From Datnioides undecimradiatus (taxonomy: Eukaryota; Chordata; Actinopteri; Lobotiformes; Datnioididae), in contig WARS01000030.1 of NCBI GenBank assembly GCA_008933995.1, forward strand, positions 6,431,304 to 6,495,303: a DNA stretch of 64,000 bases, read 5' to 3'. Shown here in pieces: positions 1 to 13,342 of the stretch (its first letter is position 1; every line of letters begins with the position of its first letter). Both the position numbers and the translations under genes were made by a program. The notes under the pieces were generated by a model. It saw only the letters and a list, made by a program, of their open reading frames with translations. It was not told where the DNA came from and did not search any database.

Positions 1-512
1 AAATACTGTTTATTAGTCTGGTCTGGTAAAAGAAGAAATCACCAAAAAATAAATGAACAATGTTGATTGTAGGAAGGGTCCGATACGCATAGGATACCAA
101 CACAAGCCTTTTGCCTTTTCCCTCACAAGTTATTTATGTGGAATATTTTAGGATTTATTTAGACTATGGATATCCGTGCCCTCTTCCGTAAAGTGATGAG
201 ACATTATTTTTAACAACAGCCTGTGTACAAGAGCATTTCCAAAGGTTTCTCCCATCTGCCTCCGCCGGGCCTGCTGACAGGTTGGCAGGTAAACATAAAC
301 ATGCTGGAGGGATTAAATCGTGTTGCCAGTAAATCTTGCCTGGGACATCACAGGAGGGGCCGGGGAGTCATTTGTAGACAATTAACCACACAATAGGTGA
401 CGCACATAGGGACAAACAGTTATTTCCGGGTCTGTATAGGGTAATTTCTTAAATAGCTTTGTTTATAAAAAAGAGACAGGCACTGTTGATGTGCTAACCT
501 TGAAACAAAGCT

Positions 513-518
513 TTTATT
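513..518 (-). terminator. plvap: plvap polyadenylation signal candidate
   Basis: AATAAA read on the minus strand, about 300 nt past the plvap stop codon. It is the first canonical hexamer I found downstream, so the 3' UTR would be about 0.3 kb. Confidence 0.45.
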
Positions 519-819
519 TTTCTGTATTTACAGGGTGGAAATACAATTTGTGATTATTTATGTCAAGTTGTATACTTTGTAGATACAAATCATTACCACA
601 GAAACTTCACATTTTAAATTCAAAAGTGCAAAAGTTATTAAAATTTCTTGTCTAAATACATAAGTGTAACTGTCACAGTATAGACAGTGTATGATGTATG
701 CTACAGATATTATTGTATATACTGATGTACAATATGTGCACTCAATATGAGAGGCTGTGCATAATAGATGCAATGGATGATAAGGTTCCTTTAAGTTTTG
801 GTTTCCTCGTCACGACGAA

Positions 820-3800
820 CTAACCCAACAACCTGGAGACATCTTGTTTGTCCCTGGAAAAAGAAAGACAGTGAAAAGAAAGAAAGAGAGAATTTTATGT
901 TGTTTCTTGATGTGACAAATAGAATGTATCAAACTTTGAAAACATCACAGTTTGTTATTAAAAGATAAGTTTGGTGATATTCTTTATCAGCAACATTTCC
1001 CAAGAACAAAACCAAAACCAGCAAAGACCCGATTACCTTGCAAGTGTAGTGCAATTTGTCAAAAAAAAACAACTATTAAAAATAAATCATTAGTGACCAC
1101 TCCATTGCACTGGGTGACATGAATGTGGGCATCCTAGTTTATATTTAAATTCCGTCCTGCATGCACTGCCCTGCTGTAAGAACGCATTAGCCAACCAAAT
1201 GCGTATTAATCCACGGCTGAAAATGGTCCCAGACAAATGCATTCGCAAATGCATTTGCTTATATTCCAGCAGCATTCGCTTTTAACTATAGGGCCGAGCT
1301 GTTTTAGAATCACTTGACATTTTTGGTAAATGAAACCACATGTACGTGACCTGTTTTTAAATGTTATACCGAATATACCATTTTCAGGAGGGAATCAAAG
1401 GAGGAGGGACCACTGTGTTTTTTGTTTTTTCAGCAGATTTAATAAAATGCTGATATGCCGCTGTTCAGACGGCAACAAAAACACTTAACATTTTCTCTCA
1501 GCCTACAGCTCAAGATACTTAATACTCACTCTGGGCGAGCAGGGTTGATGAGGCGTTGGAGATCTTGAAGATGCTGAGCAACACTGACTGTTGGTTAAAC
1601 ATAACAAAACAGTGATTTGTGACTTGAAGCTGAGACACAATCAGCCAAGTTGCTTTTATGCTTTACAGGACTGAATAGCTGCTAACAACTAGCACATCTA
1701 CTTAGGTTCAACAAAGGCTGCATTTATGTATTCTTACCTGAGCCACCTCCACTCGTCCTGCCTGTACCAATTGAGGATCCAGTTCCATAACCATTCCCAC
1801 TTGATGTTCTCCCTGTTCCAATTCCTGTCTTGCTTTGTCCTGAGCTGCTGCTGCTGCTGCTGCTGCCGCCACCAAACCCAAGCCAAGAAAATCCTGAGCT
1901 GCCTGACCCACTTTTATTGGTTGATCCAGTCAACCCAGTTGATCCCAATGACCCAGTTGATCCCGTCGACCCAGTTGATCCCGTTGACCCTGAAGATGAC
2001 CCAAAGCCTGAGGTGCTTTTCACATTTGTTGTTGGCTTATTTGGGCTTGTGCCACTTGAGCTAAAATTTGGGCCTGACCCAGTTAACCCAGTTGAGCTGG
2101 AGGAAGACCCAAGCGTTGATGAGCCTCTCCCAGTCAGTGTGGGTTTATTTAAGCCTGTCCCACTTGAGCTAAGACTTGGATTTGACGCTGCTGACCCAAA
2201 GCTTGGGAAAGCTCCTCCTGTTGATCCTAGCTTGTTGAATCCCGACCCGATGGAACTACTGGACCCTGTTGACTGGAGGGATGAGGTTGAGAAGCCTGCC
2301 CCATTTGATACTGGCTTATTGAATGCCAACACAGAAGAGCCAGCGCTTGAACCTACACCTGGCCTGCTAAGCTGAGACCCACCCAAAGAGCTGGATGAGG
2401 CAGAGCTAGATCCAGCACCAAATGAGCCCCACCCTGTCTGACTTGTGCCTAACCGAGAGGTTGAGCCTCCTCCAAATACACCAACCCCTGAACTCTGAAA
2501 TGAAATGAGAGCAATGCAATTAAAATGAGATCATTTCTACAGGACTTCATTAATATTATATAATGCAATCAAACTACACACAAAACATTATATTGAATTA
2601 TATTTTATATATTAAGACGTAAACCCGATTCCTCAAAAACAGCTTAATAAAACAAACAGCAGAAATATTTGCTCAGTTCTCAACCTTCTGCCCTCTTGTA
2701 CTTTACTGGCAGACAATTTCCCTCTGCCTCCTCCTCGTCTGCATTTAAAGCTGGATCATTTCCAATCAAGTGTCAAGCTACTTTGAACTCATACATCTTA
2801 CGTAAGACCTTAAAAGCACTGGGATGAGAGTTTTGTTAGTATTTTACAGTATCTGTTTAAAGGTGTTTTATGATTAAATGTATCTATTTGTATGTATTTG
2901 ATTCTACAGAGGTAGGTAGAATTAACAATAAAGCTATAAAATGTTGTAAATCATTATTCATTAAATGGGGTTTGTGGTTAAAGTCAGAAATAACCTGTAT
3001 TGGCTCTTGTAACATTAAACTACACTACAGAATCTCCACCAGTATTTGTTGAATGTAATATCTGCTGCTGTCAACAGTTAGCTCTTTGAAGTAAACTCCA
3101 CAAAATAAGTCACTTTTAATGCAGCTCATTGTCTTCCTACCTTTACTACTTAAAAACAAACAACGTTATTTTAAGGATGTTTCTCAGTACTGTCAGTGTA
3201 ATTTAAATATTAAACCTGTAAATGAAATTAAACTATTTATTCTTAAGTAATATGAGTACTTATTTCTTAGTTAAAAGCAGAGTGAACAATGCAAAAGTGC
3301 TTGAAAGCCCTGCCCGTGGCCCATATAGGCCATGTTGCTGTTTTGCCCCCCCTCTGCAGAGCTTATAACTGTCATGTAATCAGTCATGGTACTTGTTTTC
3401 TTACCTTGGGCGGGCAGGACATGTTGAGCTCCTTGAGTTGCTCTTTAAGGTGTTCAGCCTCTTTACTTTTATATGTAATACTGTTTTCCAGGAGTTGTAT
3501 CTGTCCATTTAGCCGTATCTTGTCCATCAGGAGTCTCTCCTTGTCCTCATCGTGTTTCTGCTGAAGCTTGTCTAAGTCAGTTTTGTGCTGCTTGATCAGA
3601 CCAGTGCGGTTCTGGCTGCAAAAGCGGTAGTCGTCAGACAGCCGCCAGTTCTCTGCCTTCAAGCGGCTGTTCTCACCCTGGATGGCTGACACCTGTTGCC
3701 CCACACTGTCGAGGTAACGCTGGAACTTGTCCTCCACCTCTCTGGAGAGGCTGGTGCAATTGGTGCGGATCTGCTCCAGGTGATCCCTCTGTTTTGGACA

Positions 3801-5168
3801 TGTTAGCTGGAAGGCGATGTGTGAGGGGAAGAGGGAATCGATCTTCAAAAGGAAAGCCTTAGTGACGTTGGAGACACCACTCAAGGACACGGCAAAGTCA
3901 TCTTTGCATCTTTGTTTGTAGAACTCCAATGCCTTTTCAAGTGTGGCTTTGTCCCTTCTCAGGCGAATGGCCTCCAAGTTTAAGTTGTCCCTGTCTTTGG
4001 CAATCTGGTCCATTTCCATCCTCATCTTCTGGGTTGTTTGCGTGAAGTTGGAGTCCAAAAGTGCTTGCTTGGCTTTCAGCTGTTCAACAAACAGCCCACA
4101 GTTACAGTTGTCTGGTTGTACTGAAATATGAAGCCAGAAGAGAAAAGGCAAATATATCCTTCAAAAAAACTTGCAAGTGATAATTATAGATAAAAACTCA
4201 AATGTTTCATTTACTTATTTGATTAGTTTGGGGTTTGCACTCAAGAGATGTCTTACTTACATGGCAGGCATGGGCCAGGTGGACGTGTGGACTTGCAATA
4301 GAACAATTCTGCGCTGCATTGTTGCTGTTCATATTTGATTGAAAAAGAAAGACAGTGGTGTTTTAGGTTATTTGTTCAAGGCCACTTCACTACAGTGAAA
4401 CATAGACAAACAGGAAAAAACTATAGGTTATTTACCTGTGGTTTAAAGTGGTACTTTGACTCTTTATAACTATGATAACCTGCCGTGCTTCTTGTTATAA
4501 TAAGAAAGAACTACATCTCATAATCCTATTCAATGAGCCTTTACTTGCCGAGGCTCAATTTGTCTAAATCCATCACAGGTGTACTGATAATTACTTTATT
4601 TGTAACTACAACAGTTATTGAATCAAACTTATCCAAACTGTAGTTTCTATGGCTGCTGAGATGTTTGGATTAGATTTAGCAGTTAGGTTAGACATTAAAT
4701 CAACACTCAGTCATAGTAAAGACAGGAACTTGCTAATTAGATGTGATCAAATGACTCAGCACAGTTTCTCACCATCCTCCTCTCAAAATCTTGGATAAGA
4801 AGTGCTGAGATGTTGGACAAGTAGCGCAGCCTGGCCAGGTCCCAGTCATTACGGGCCTTTTCAATCAGGGTGGTGTTCAGTAAGGTGGTTAAGTTCTTCC
4901 TCTGACTTCTCAGGGCAACGTTCTCAATGGAGAGCTGACTGAAACTCTCCTCAAGGCCCTGGATGCGTGATGTGGATGCTGAGTCCTGCTTCTTCCCATA
5001 GATCAGAAAGAGCACCAGGCTTACGATGATGAGAGACTGAATGAGCGAAGAGAAGAAGAAGACAATGCGCATGTAGTAGCCGCAACTCTTGCCCCTTGAG
5101 TTGTACTGCATCTTCCTCTGGGCCTGTAGGCTGTGCTTGGAGACCTGGGAATAGCCACTGCTGTACAT
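820..5168 (-). CDS. plvap: plasmalemma vesicle associated protein (PLVAP)
   Basis: Six coding exons in transcript order: 5168-4773, 4324-4261, 4120-3405, 2494-1738, 1587-1530, 853-820. All have GT-AG borders, phases agree, and together they encode 674 aa. Residues 1-33 are a short cytoplasmic head. About 34-57 form one membrane segment (RIVFFFSSLIQSLIIVSL region), giving a type II protein. The extracellular part has N-glycosylation sequons (N92, N98, N119 and more in exon 3), scattered cysteines and a long coiled coil in exon 3. Mammalian PLVAP has the same plan and forms the diaphragms of fenestrae, caveolae and transendothelial channels. Exon 4 (residues 393-645) is Ser/Gly/Thr-rich and makes the protein much longer than human PLVAP (~440 aa). 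The last two exons give an amphipathic stretch (LQDLQRLINPARPE) like the human C-terminal region, then the stop at 822-820. The start is the first ATG ahead of the membrane segment. Whether this is the a or b fish paralogue cannot be told. Confidence 0.88.
1738..2494 (-). repeat. plvap: Ser/Gly/Thr-rich low-complexity coding exon of plvap
   Basis: This 757-nt exon is in phase with its neighbours and keeps an open frame through ~252 residues made almost wholly of Ser, Gly, Thr and Asn. Degenerate units such as GSGFNKLGSTG, GTGLNKPTLTG and GTSPNKPTTN recur about every 25-35 residues, followed by GSTGSTGSTGS-type runs and a poly-Ser run coded by the AGC/CTG repeat at 1848-1866. Donor GTAAGA at 1737 and acceptor TTTCAG at 2497-2495 both look normal. 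The composition would suit an extended, O-glycosylated extracellular stalk; that role is inference. Confidence 0.8.
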
Positions 5169-5506
5169 CCGTGCTGATGACCAAAGGAGGATCCGAGAGA
5201 AGCAATATATGGTGCAGTCAGAGGCTTGAGGGTTATGATAAGCTATCAGCCAAGGTCAAACAAGGTTCATCTCTAAATTAGAGGACAGATAACTTTGTAC
5301 GCCAAATTAACAAGTATTATATCAGGGCAGCCTGATTTTACAGTCCATTTCTTGTTCAGCTTGTGCCTCCTTTCTCCAACAAAGACCAACGCATGGGTAG
5401 GAATTTATAAACTCCTCTGGCCACACACTTCCCATGATGGGAAGGCCTCATTCCACTCCCTCCACAGGCTCCATATCTCCCTGCCCCTCCCTTGGCAGAG
5501 GTTGTC

Positions 5507-5537
<31 letters not shown>
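5507..5537. repeat. (CA)n microsatellite
   Basis: Nearly pure CA dinucleotide run about 340 bp upstream of the plvap start codon. Confidence 0.9.
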
Positions 5538-5540
<3 letters not shown>

Positions 5541-6578
5541 GCCAGTGTGCATGCGTGTACAGCACTAGCCACTCAATCACTTACACTTGTACACATATAC
5601 ACATACTCACAGTGCCTGGCCTGAGTTTAGACAGTTAGTTTGCACAGTTTGGGTTCATAGCCACAGCAAAAAGACATTTTAAACCGGCATCCCAGTAAAA
5701 TCAAATTTCATGAGAAATTATGGTTGAGTAAATTAGTCTGAAGCTTTAAAACAGGAATGCAACACAGATAAGCTTTATTTCAGAGTTAGCATCGATATTG
5801 ACTACAACCTTCTGTTTTCTATTGTGAAAATCTGAAGGCTGTACCTATAGACCTCACTGGACTTACTGTGTGCAGCTTCTCAAAAAACCATCAAAAACAT
5901 TTTTATGGGATCATGAACAGTGTCTGCCGGTGCACTGCAGGCCACAAGGACAATGGCTCATGTCACTCCTGACTTTCCTGCCCAAAGCCTCTTTGATGCT
6001 GTGAGTCTCAGTCCAACATGATGACGTGGGTAAGATGCCCTCTGTCTCCAGGGATACACATACACACACAGAGACTCAATTTCAAATGAAATACAAGAGG
6101 CTGACAGTAACAGCCACAACTTTTTCCTGCCAGGCATTGTTGATTTGCCAGGCGTCATCTTGACAGGAAGCAGTAATTCATAGAGGAACTGTTGATGGCC
6201 AAACCTGCAGCTACCTTAAGGACAAGATCTGAGATAAAAGGCTCCAACAAACGCAGGATATTAGAGACAAATGTGAGAGATAAACAGTCACATAGTTTTA
6301 ATTGAGGTTCAAGTGGGTTGTTTTTTCTAAACTCCGGGTGTGGAAGGGTTTTTTTGGGGGTATATTTATTTAAGATGGGGTATTCTGGACCATTCATGGG
6401 GTGTTGCCAAACTGGTTGACACAGCACAACATGTTGCATAATTTATATAATTTAATTTAATTTATAATTTAAATGTCTTGTATCAGTTACAAAAGAGTTC
6501 TGTAAAAGATATTTTGGAGTTAACTCTCTGACTTATCTTCAGTGGATGGTTTGGCCAGCAGTTAACTGTTAGATATTG

Positions 6579-6611
<33 letters not shown>
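6579..6611. repeat. (AAT)n microsatellite
   Basis: About eleven uninterrupted AAT units in intergenic DNA. Confidence 0.9.
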
Positions 6612-6789
6612 TATAATGAGATTTTAAGGCCAATATAAGTCACAGCAAATATATAAAGTTAGTTTAACTTTTGGAAATCATGCACTTTTGAGATGATCAA
6701 CCGTTTGTCCACTAAATATAAGGCTTACCACCACTGCCAACATGTCTTATCGTTGTAAGTATAAAAATGGCTGGTAACTTCAGCAACAC

Positions 6790-6915
6790 TCCAGGTTTCC
6801 TGTTTCCACCAGTTATGCTAGGTATGTAACCAGCTATTGGTCGTAGCATCATATTTACTGGAAAGACACGAGAGTGGTATCAATCTCATCTAACTCTGAC
6901 TGAGAAACTGAATCA
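6790..6915. mobile_element. fragment of a dispersed inverted-repeat (MITE-like) element
   Basis: Contains the block GTGGTATCAATCTCATCTAA, the reverse complement of the left-end block (TAGATGAGAAG...ATACCAC) seen at about 9746-9770 and 49908-49932. It therefore looks like the right half of the same family. The outer end is eroded. Confidence 0.45.
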
Positions 6916-7112
6916 GGATATTCTCTAATATTTACATGTTTTGAAAATGTTAAACAACAATCATGTCATTGTTACATTATAGAAAGATTAAAAAAGGAGA
7001 GTACAGAATCAGGCTGTCAGTGGAGAGAGCAAAGAGGTGCTGCTTTAGTCATTAAATCACTAAATCTGAACAATGCCGTATTCACCTTGAGCAGCTTCCA
7101 AAAACAAGCAGG

Positions 7113-7152
7113 GGTGTGGTCAAAGGTTTAATGGTGTGGTCAAAGGTTTAAT
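7113..7152. repeat. 20-bp tandem duplication
   Basis: The unit GGTGTGGTCAAAGGTTTAAT occurs twice head to tail without mismatch, then runs into a short GT repeat. Confidence 0.9.
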
Positions 7153-8849
7153 GGTGTGTGTGTGTGTCTGTGCGTTTGGAACGGATGTATCCAGTATAGA
7201 AAGGATATAAGGGTATCCTGCGTAAAGGGAGGCAACACTGTAAATCTGCGCAACGCCAACTGTGCTCTTCTTCAAACAATGTGTGTGCTTCAGTGAGTGA
7301 GAGCTCCAACTGTGAAAATGGTGTGAGATCGTCAGTTCGCTGAAATAACAAAAAAACACATTTGTACCCTCAGTTGGGTGCTAAGCAACGCAGGTAAATT
7401 TGGTTTTGTGAGGTGAAGTTTTGTGACATCTGACCCTGAAATATGCAGAACTGCATCATTTAAATGAAGGGTGAGCAAAGTTTTGTTTCTGTTGTTCAAA
7501 GAAATGAAAAACAACTGAAAACTCCGAGTTATTACCAATAATCACACGGCAGGCATATATACTCAGAGCAGGGCACAAAAACACAAATGGAATACAACAA
7601 ACAACAACGAAGACCATGTTATTATTAAAGACAAACCCAGTCTGCTGCAACTTGACTATAAAATTGTGTCATTTATGATTCATTTTATGTCTGTAAGCAA
7701 GACGTTCCACAAGAGCAACATAAAGCTGTATAGTACTATGAAATGCTCCTTTAATAATAGCAGGAGGTATTTGTGACTTCTAATTTTTGCTCGACATTAC
7801 ATAAATTTCCATTGAAAAGTGTTTATTTGAATTGCTCAAACACTATTTATCTTTTACCCTAGACTCTTATCAAAATCTGCCCGTGTGGGTGTAAAACAGC
7901 CTAATTTGGCAGCACCTCATGGGTGAACGAGCCAAAGCTGCTTCGCTCCCACACGCCACCAAGCTGCTTGTAGCTGCTATGGGTGTGTGCCACTGGCTCC
8001 TGCGGCTGAGGTTACATGGTTTTCACAGAGTGTACAGTTTGTGAAGGAGCCTCTGGGTGTCACAGATTACACCCGACACTGGGTCGGGTGTAGAGGGGAA
8101 AAGAGCTCTATTGTGTTAGTAGTGTTTCGGATATGAAATGTTCTAGTAGACACAAAGCACACTGAAGTGTTTACCAGGATGGCTTCCTGTCAGCTGAGGG
8201 AGTCTGTTGAGATTGTCTTGCCCTCGTTTGGTGCACTTTGTTTACTGAACTAGATGTCCCTGGTGTTACACTTACACTTCAGGCTTGTGTCGTCATGCAG
8301 GTAGAACATATCGGTGCTTTCCAAGAATTAAAATCAAAACAATTAAAACTGAACCAACTGCTTAACAAAGCCCTCTGACCTGCAAAATGTTTCTCAGTGA
8401 ATCATCCCTTTTTCTCTGAAACTTGAAAACCTGACTCTAAATTCACTCGAGTGAACCTTACACTCAGTTATGCTCATTTTTTCTAAAATTTGAATATACA
8501 CCTACCCAGAATCCACTAAGGTGCCACTGAGATCAGCTTGTGATGGCTTAAAATACAAAGTACTACTGCTTTGAATGAGGTACTGGATTTCACTCTCTCA
8601 TTTACACATATAACCCTTCGTGGCATAGGCTACCATACAAATGTTATACATTATTCATTTAATTTATTCATTTATTAAATCTACAAACATACACATAATC
8701 TCTTCTTAGGATAAGTTATTGTTCAGATGTCAGACAATAGAACAAACTGGGGCATAAAAGTGCGGCATGTCCCGTGTGGTGTCCACATGTTTGCACAACA
8801 CTCTCAGCATTTATGGCGATTGGGAAAGTGCGCAACTCTTTTCTGCTCT

Positions 8850-8880
8850 GCACACACACACACACACACACACTCACACA
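8850..8880. repeat. (CA)n microsatellite
   Basis: CA run with one CT interruption near its right end. Confidence 0.9.
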
Positions 8881-9704
8881 GACTATTTGTAAATGACATT
8901 TTTCACTTTAAACTAGACAAGTAAAAGAATGAAAAGATGTTGACGCATCAAATGAAAAGATAATGTAATTTGTTCATGTGGGTGTTAATGAATTTGAGAT
9001 GATTATTTATTTAACTGCTTGGCTACATAAACATATGTATACATACGCATGGACACAAGAAACCCCTTTATTGGAAGACGCAACGTTCGATCTGCTTTGT
9101 CTGTTAAAGGTTAAACTCAATTTTGTTATTTGAAACAAGGCTGGTCTATTTCAAGTAACAGTAATGGCGATAGGAATGATAAGGTCTTTGGATGATGGAA
9201 CAGTGAGGGGACAGTCTCAATGCAGTATTCAAAACAATTGTCAGGAAACACTGCCACTTAGTGGGGAGTCAATGTACCTGCAGCTAAAGATGGCCCCCCT
9301 CGCTCCATTTATCAACAATTGTGGTGAATGAATGAACTGAAAAACTTCTGATGCTGCAGCGAAAATATGGGAGTACAGGGGATAAACAGCTACACACAAT
9401 ACACTGTATTAAAAAGCTGCATTTTATTTATTTATGGCTTTTACAGTTTCTGATCTGATTATTTGTATTCAATATTTGATGGACTGAGTCTCACTTACGA
9501 CCTGCGCTGCTGAATTATTCTCCTGTATGAAAAATGTACAGTAGCCTAGAATCTGACTGCGACATGCACTGAATTGAACACAGCTTTACAAACAGGCTAT
9601 GTGTCATCACCATACAGGCAAACCTTCTTACTTTCTAGATGTATTGCATTTTCCAGGTCAGACTTAGTCCGTGTTTAAAGAAATTAACTCTATTTCTCAA
9701 AAGG

Positions 9705-10020
9705 AAAGTTCATAACTTTAGGAAATTCCCTTTTTCTTGCAGAGCTAGATGAGAAGACGCATACCACTTAGCATGGCAGAGACTGGAAACACAGGAAAAG
9801 AACAAGCCTGTCTCTGTAACAAAGTCTTCCTACCAGCACCTCTAAAGCTCATTAATGAATTATTATGTCTTGTTGTTTGTCAGCAAACTGAAGTGTAACA
9901 ATATTTCTTGGCCAATGCACAGCATCTTCCTGCAGTTCTTTATCACATTTTGACAGAGCCAAGTCAGCTAAGCTAACTGCCCACATGCTGTAGTTTCATC
10001 TTAAATAACAGATATGACAA
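9705..10020. mobile_element. degraded copy of the dispersed inverted-repeat element
   Basis: Shares with the copy at 49853-50455 the ordered blocks ATGAGAAG-ATACCACTTAGCAT, then GGAAACA, CACCTC(T)AAA and a TAAGCTAA-type block. It lacks recognisable terminal repeats. No coding capacity was seen. Confidence 0.45.
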
Positions 10021-11211
10021 CAAGACTATATATATATATCATATATGACCACAGTGTTTCTCTTTCAATCATACCCTTGGCTCTTACTAATTATCATTTA
10101 AGATCTCATTTATTTAATCTGTAAAGTACACAACTGACAGTTGGCTGTTTTGGGAGGGTTATTAGCTAAACTGTGTGTTGGATGGGAGCTGTGGCTTCTT
10201 TGAGTTTCACTGGTTGCCTGGTAACTGCTCAATAAGGGTATTTTGTGTAACTATTCCTTTAATTATAAGAAATATGTAGAAAATAATCCAACTTCTTTGT
10301 TGTTTTACCTGTTCTTACATGACACAAAGCTTTGCTAGCGGCAACGCCTGAGTAACACGTAGAAACACACCGTGAGGCTTTTCTCCAGAGAAGTCTGGCT
10401 AATTGGTAACTTGCTCAGAAGGATCTGATTACTCATATCACAGCCGTGTGCTATATCAAATGGCTACCCTGAAGAAAGGGGTCCCTGTTCCTGAGAGATA
10501 CAGAGCGGACAGAGGAGAAGTGGTAAATACCTGAGTCGACCACCAGACCGAACAGACAAATAAACAATGCGGTGCTAAATAACTGCATGTGCAGGGTTGG
10601 TGCTAAGTGGAGAAAGAGAGTGGAAACGCTTTCTTTTGTTATCTACGCTCCTGAGTGGGCAACATCCCGGCAGCTGAATTTAAATGACACTGTACCGCTT
10701 CAGCAGGGTTAAAAAAATTCAGACTCTCATTTGTCATGACAATGCACGATGATATCAAAGCCAGAATTGTTCAGATGAATTTTCTCAACAGGCGCTGTGA
10801 TGTGCAGTCCTCTCAGATCATTTATTCAAGGCTCAAATTTAATTTAAAAATGAATGACTAGCTGTGACCAGTAGCTCCTGTGGTGATGTGATAAGACCGA
10901 CTGCAGCATTCATATCAAAGAAATTCCCCCTCATATTGTATTTATCTGCTTTTTTAAAAAAAATCAATTTCTCCTGCTGAGCCGAAAAGCACCTGGGGCA
11001 TTAATGAGTAAAATCAGGAGGATTTGGGTTGTAATGATGTGACGTACAGTGGCTTTCTGCATGCTCTCATCAGAGGTGTCTGAAAAGGCCAAATGATGAA
11101 TCCCTGAGAGTTAATCCCCCCTCTTCTCTCTGTCTTCAGCCCAGCAGATGTTTTCCCTTTGACCTGCACAAAAGGCCTCTGTTTTTGTTTCCAGGCTTGT
11201 CCATTCCTCAA

Positions 11212-11224
11212 AGGTCACAGGTCA
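11212..11224 (+). promoter_or_regulatory. perfect DR1 nuclear-receptor motif
   Basis: AGGTCA-C-AGGTCA, two consensus half-sites one base apart. DR1 is the preferred class for COUP-TF (NR2F), HNF4 and RXR dimers. It lies about 5.8 kb upstream of the nr2f6 start codon. Use in vivo is unknown. Confidence 0.4.
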
Positions 11225-13329
11225 CCCTGGTCTCAGGGTGAAGCTGTCACTGTGAGTCTAAACATTTAACAGCCATCGGAGCGTGATGAAAACACAGTCT
11301 TTGCAAGAAGGCTGCACAGACGCCTCATGATTACTTTAAGTAAAGACCTATTTTCCATATGCTGATGCGGTTGAGAGCACACACTAACACCCTGAGATTG
11401 AATTACAGTGGTTACTCGGGATGCCTCAGGGAGAGGGCTGGCCTAACTTTAGGCACTTGGACACGAAGGGGGTGGGTGGCTATATTTGTTAAGGGACAGT
11501 CCTCTGTTACAGACCTTAAAGGTTAACTTAAATTGTTGAAATGTTAACTGAATCAATTGCTGAGTGAGTTGTGTTTGGGCCGGTCTAGAAATGCTGAAGG
11601 GTGGGGTTTAATGATCCCGACTTTAAAAGATTATTTTTAAATGGGGCAAATGTCTGAACTGGATTATTGAGGTTAAAAAGGTGGAAGGCACATATTTAAA
11701 CAGCAGAGAAATTACACATAAGCAACTGTCAGAAGAAAACTATTAATTCAATGTAACTAAATAATTGTGAAGAAATGTGAAGCTTTGATAGATGAATCTA
11801 TGAAAACTGCATCAGTTTGGTTGAACATTAACATAAACAGACTCAATTTGTATGAGCTGTGATGTGAAATGTAAAATGAATGTTTGGTGGCTGACTTTCA
11901 GAAAACAAGGCCTCCATTGAATGGCACTGCTGTGTCATTTTGGGGGGTCAGACAGCTGACTCAAGACAAAAAACGCCACTTAAACAGCGACTGAGGGAAC
12001 AGCTGCTTGACACAAACTCCACATTTGAAAGAGAAGACAATCTGCACGCAATGACCTCAACCTAGCATGTTCAACCTCAAACAAAATTCAAATTACAGCC
12101 ATGATTTGTATAGTTTACTTGGATCCACAACAAACTTGGTGACTTTTCACCCCAGTAAAGTAGGACACTCCTGACACTGCTGACAATGACAAGTTGAGGC
12201 AACATCATGAAGGTAGACGGGAATACGGCAAATTCAGACCTTCTGGCAGAGACACGGACAGACATGGCGGCGCGAACAAGTGTTCTTATACCGACTGTAG
12301 TGTAGAATAGTTTTTATTTACTGGTGGTGCGTGAAGACTCAACAGGTGCGTGTTAAGCCTGGCAAAAGCAGAAATAGATGGGACTTAAAATAAAAATGCC
12401 TTCAGCGAAAGAAGGTTGAATGGGAATAAACTATGTACTCCGTTATTTCTGTGAACTGCTTTGTGGTTGGCTGAAGCCAGATTATTATGAAGAACATCGA
12501 GCTAGTACAAATTCAGACTAACATAGGAACCAAGCAATAAATCCTGTTTCCATGAAGGGTCTCATGTTGGTCTTCCCACACGGAAAAAAACAGGAAATGA
12601 ATGACCTCAAAATGACCACAAAGTGTTAATCAACAGCTGTAGTTGTAGCAAAGAGCTCATAACAAACTGCAGAGTGTACTTCCCTGAGAGAGATATTTAT
12701 ATAAAGCATGGTCTGAATTTTTAAGGGGCTTTAAAGTTTTCAGGTGTAGAAATCTTTTTGAGGTCTTTAATTTGAATGTAGACACAAATATTCAGGTTGA
12801 AATACTTGATTTTGTAATTTGAAGTTGTCCTGGTTATTCTGCTCTCAGCTGGTAGGAGTGTTCATATTTATTGTATGTCAGTCCTCACTTGACTACTTGC
12901 TGCACATATGTCACTGGCTATAATACAGAGCTGAGTGAACCAGATCTTTAATTGATTTCAGAATCTGATGGTATTTAAGTTATGGCAGGGTCAGCCACCA
13001 TTTTTACTAGTGGCCAAGCAGGGTACTGCCACTAGTATGGAGCAAAATGTGGCCCAGAATAGACCACTTCCTGTCTGTCTACCACTATCTAAGAATCATC
13101 AGATACACCACACAATGTGAAATATTATTTTCAGGTTTTGGATAACCTGTAGCTTTAATATGTTTGGCCTAAAGAGAGTTTTTGAAACTGTGTGTTAGAC
13201 TTCTGTGCTTCAGCTGTCTCTTTGTGTGCATAATGCTGTGTATCTGTTGGGCTGGCAGCCTGGCAGACATCTTTTGCAGTCTTGCATTTTCTGGATTCTT
13301 CACTGGGAGCAACCACATTCCTGACTATC

Positions 13330-13342
13330 AGTTCAAAGGTCA
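13330..13342 (+). promoter_or_regulatory. DR1 nuclear-receptor motif
   Basis: AGTTCA-A-AGGTCA fits the DR1 consensus RGKTCA-N-RGKTCA, about 3.6 kb upstream of the nr2f6 start codon. Confidence 0.35.

Noticed and set aside
1830-2375. 181-residue plus-strand ORF rich in Pro, Asp and Val with VDPVDP repeats
   Set aside because: It is the complement of the Ser/Gly-rich plvap exon. Such a repeat gives an open antisense frame automatically, and no promoter or splice context supports it.
5201-5214. TATA/CArG-like CCATATATTG just upstream of the plvap ATG
   Set aside because: One base off the CArG consensus and only about 35-45 bp from the start codon, so the leader would be improbably short. Evidence is too weak to call.
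12602-12618. DR5-like pair of half-sites (TGGTCA and AGGTCA on the minus strand)
   Set aside because: The first half-site deviates from consensus and a single imperfect DR5 is expected by chance.
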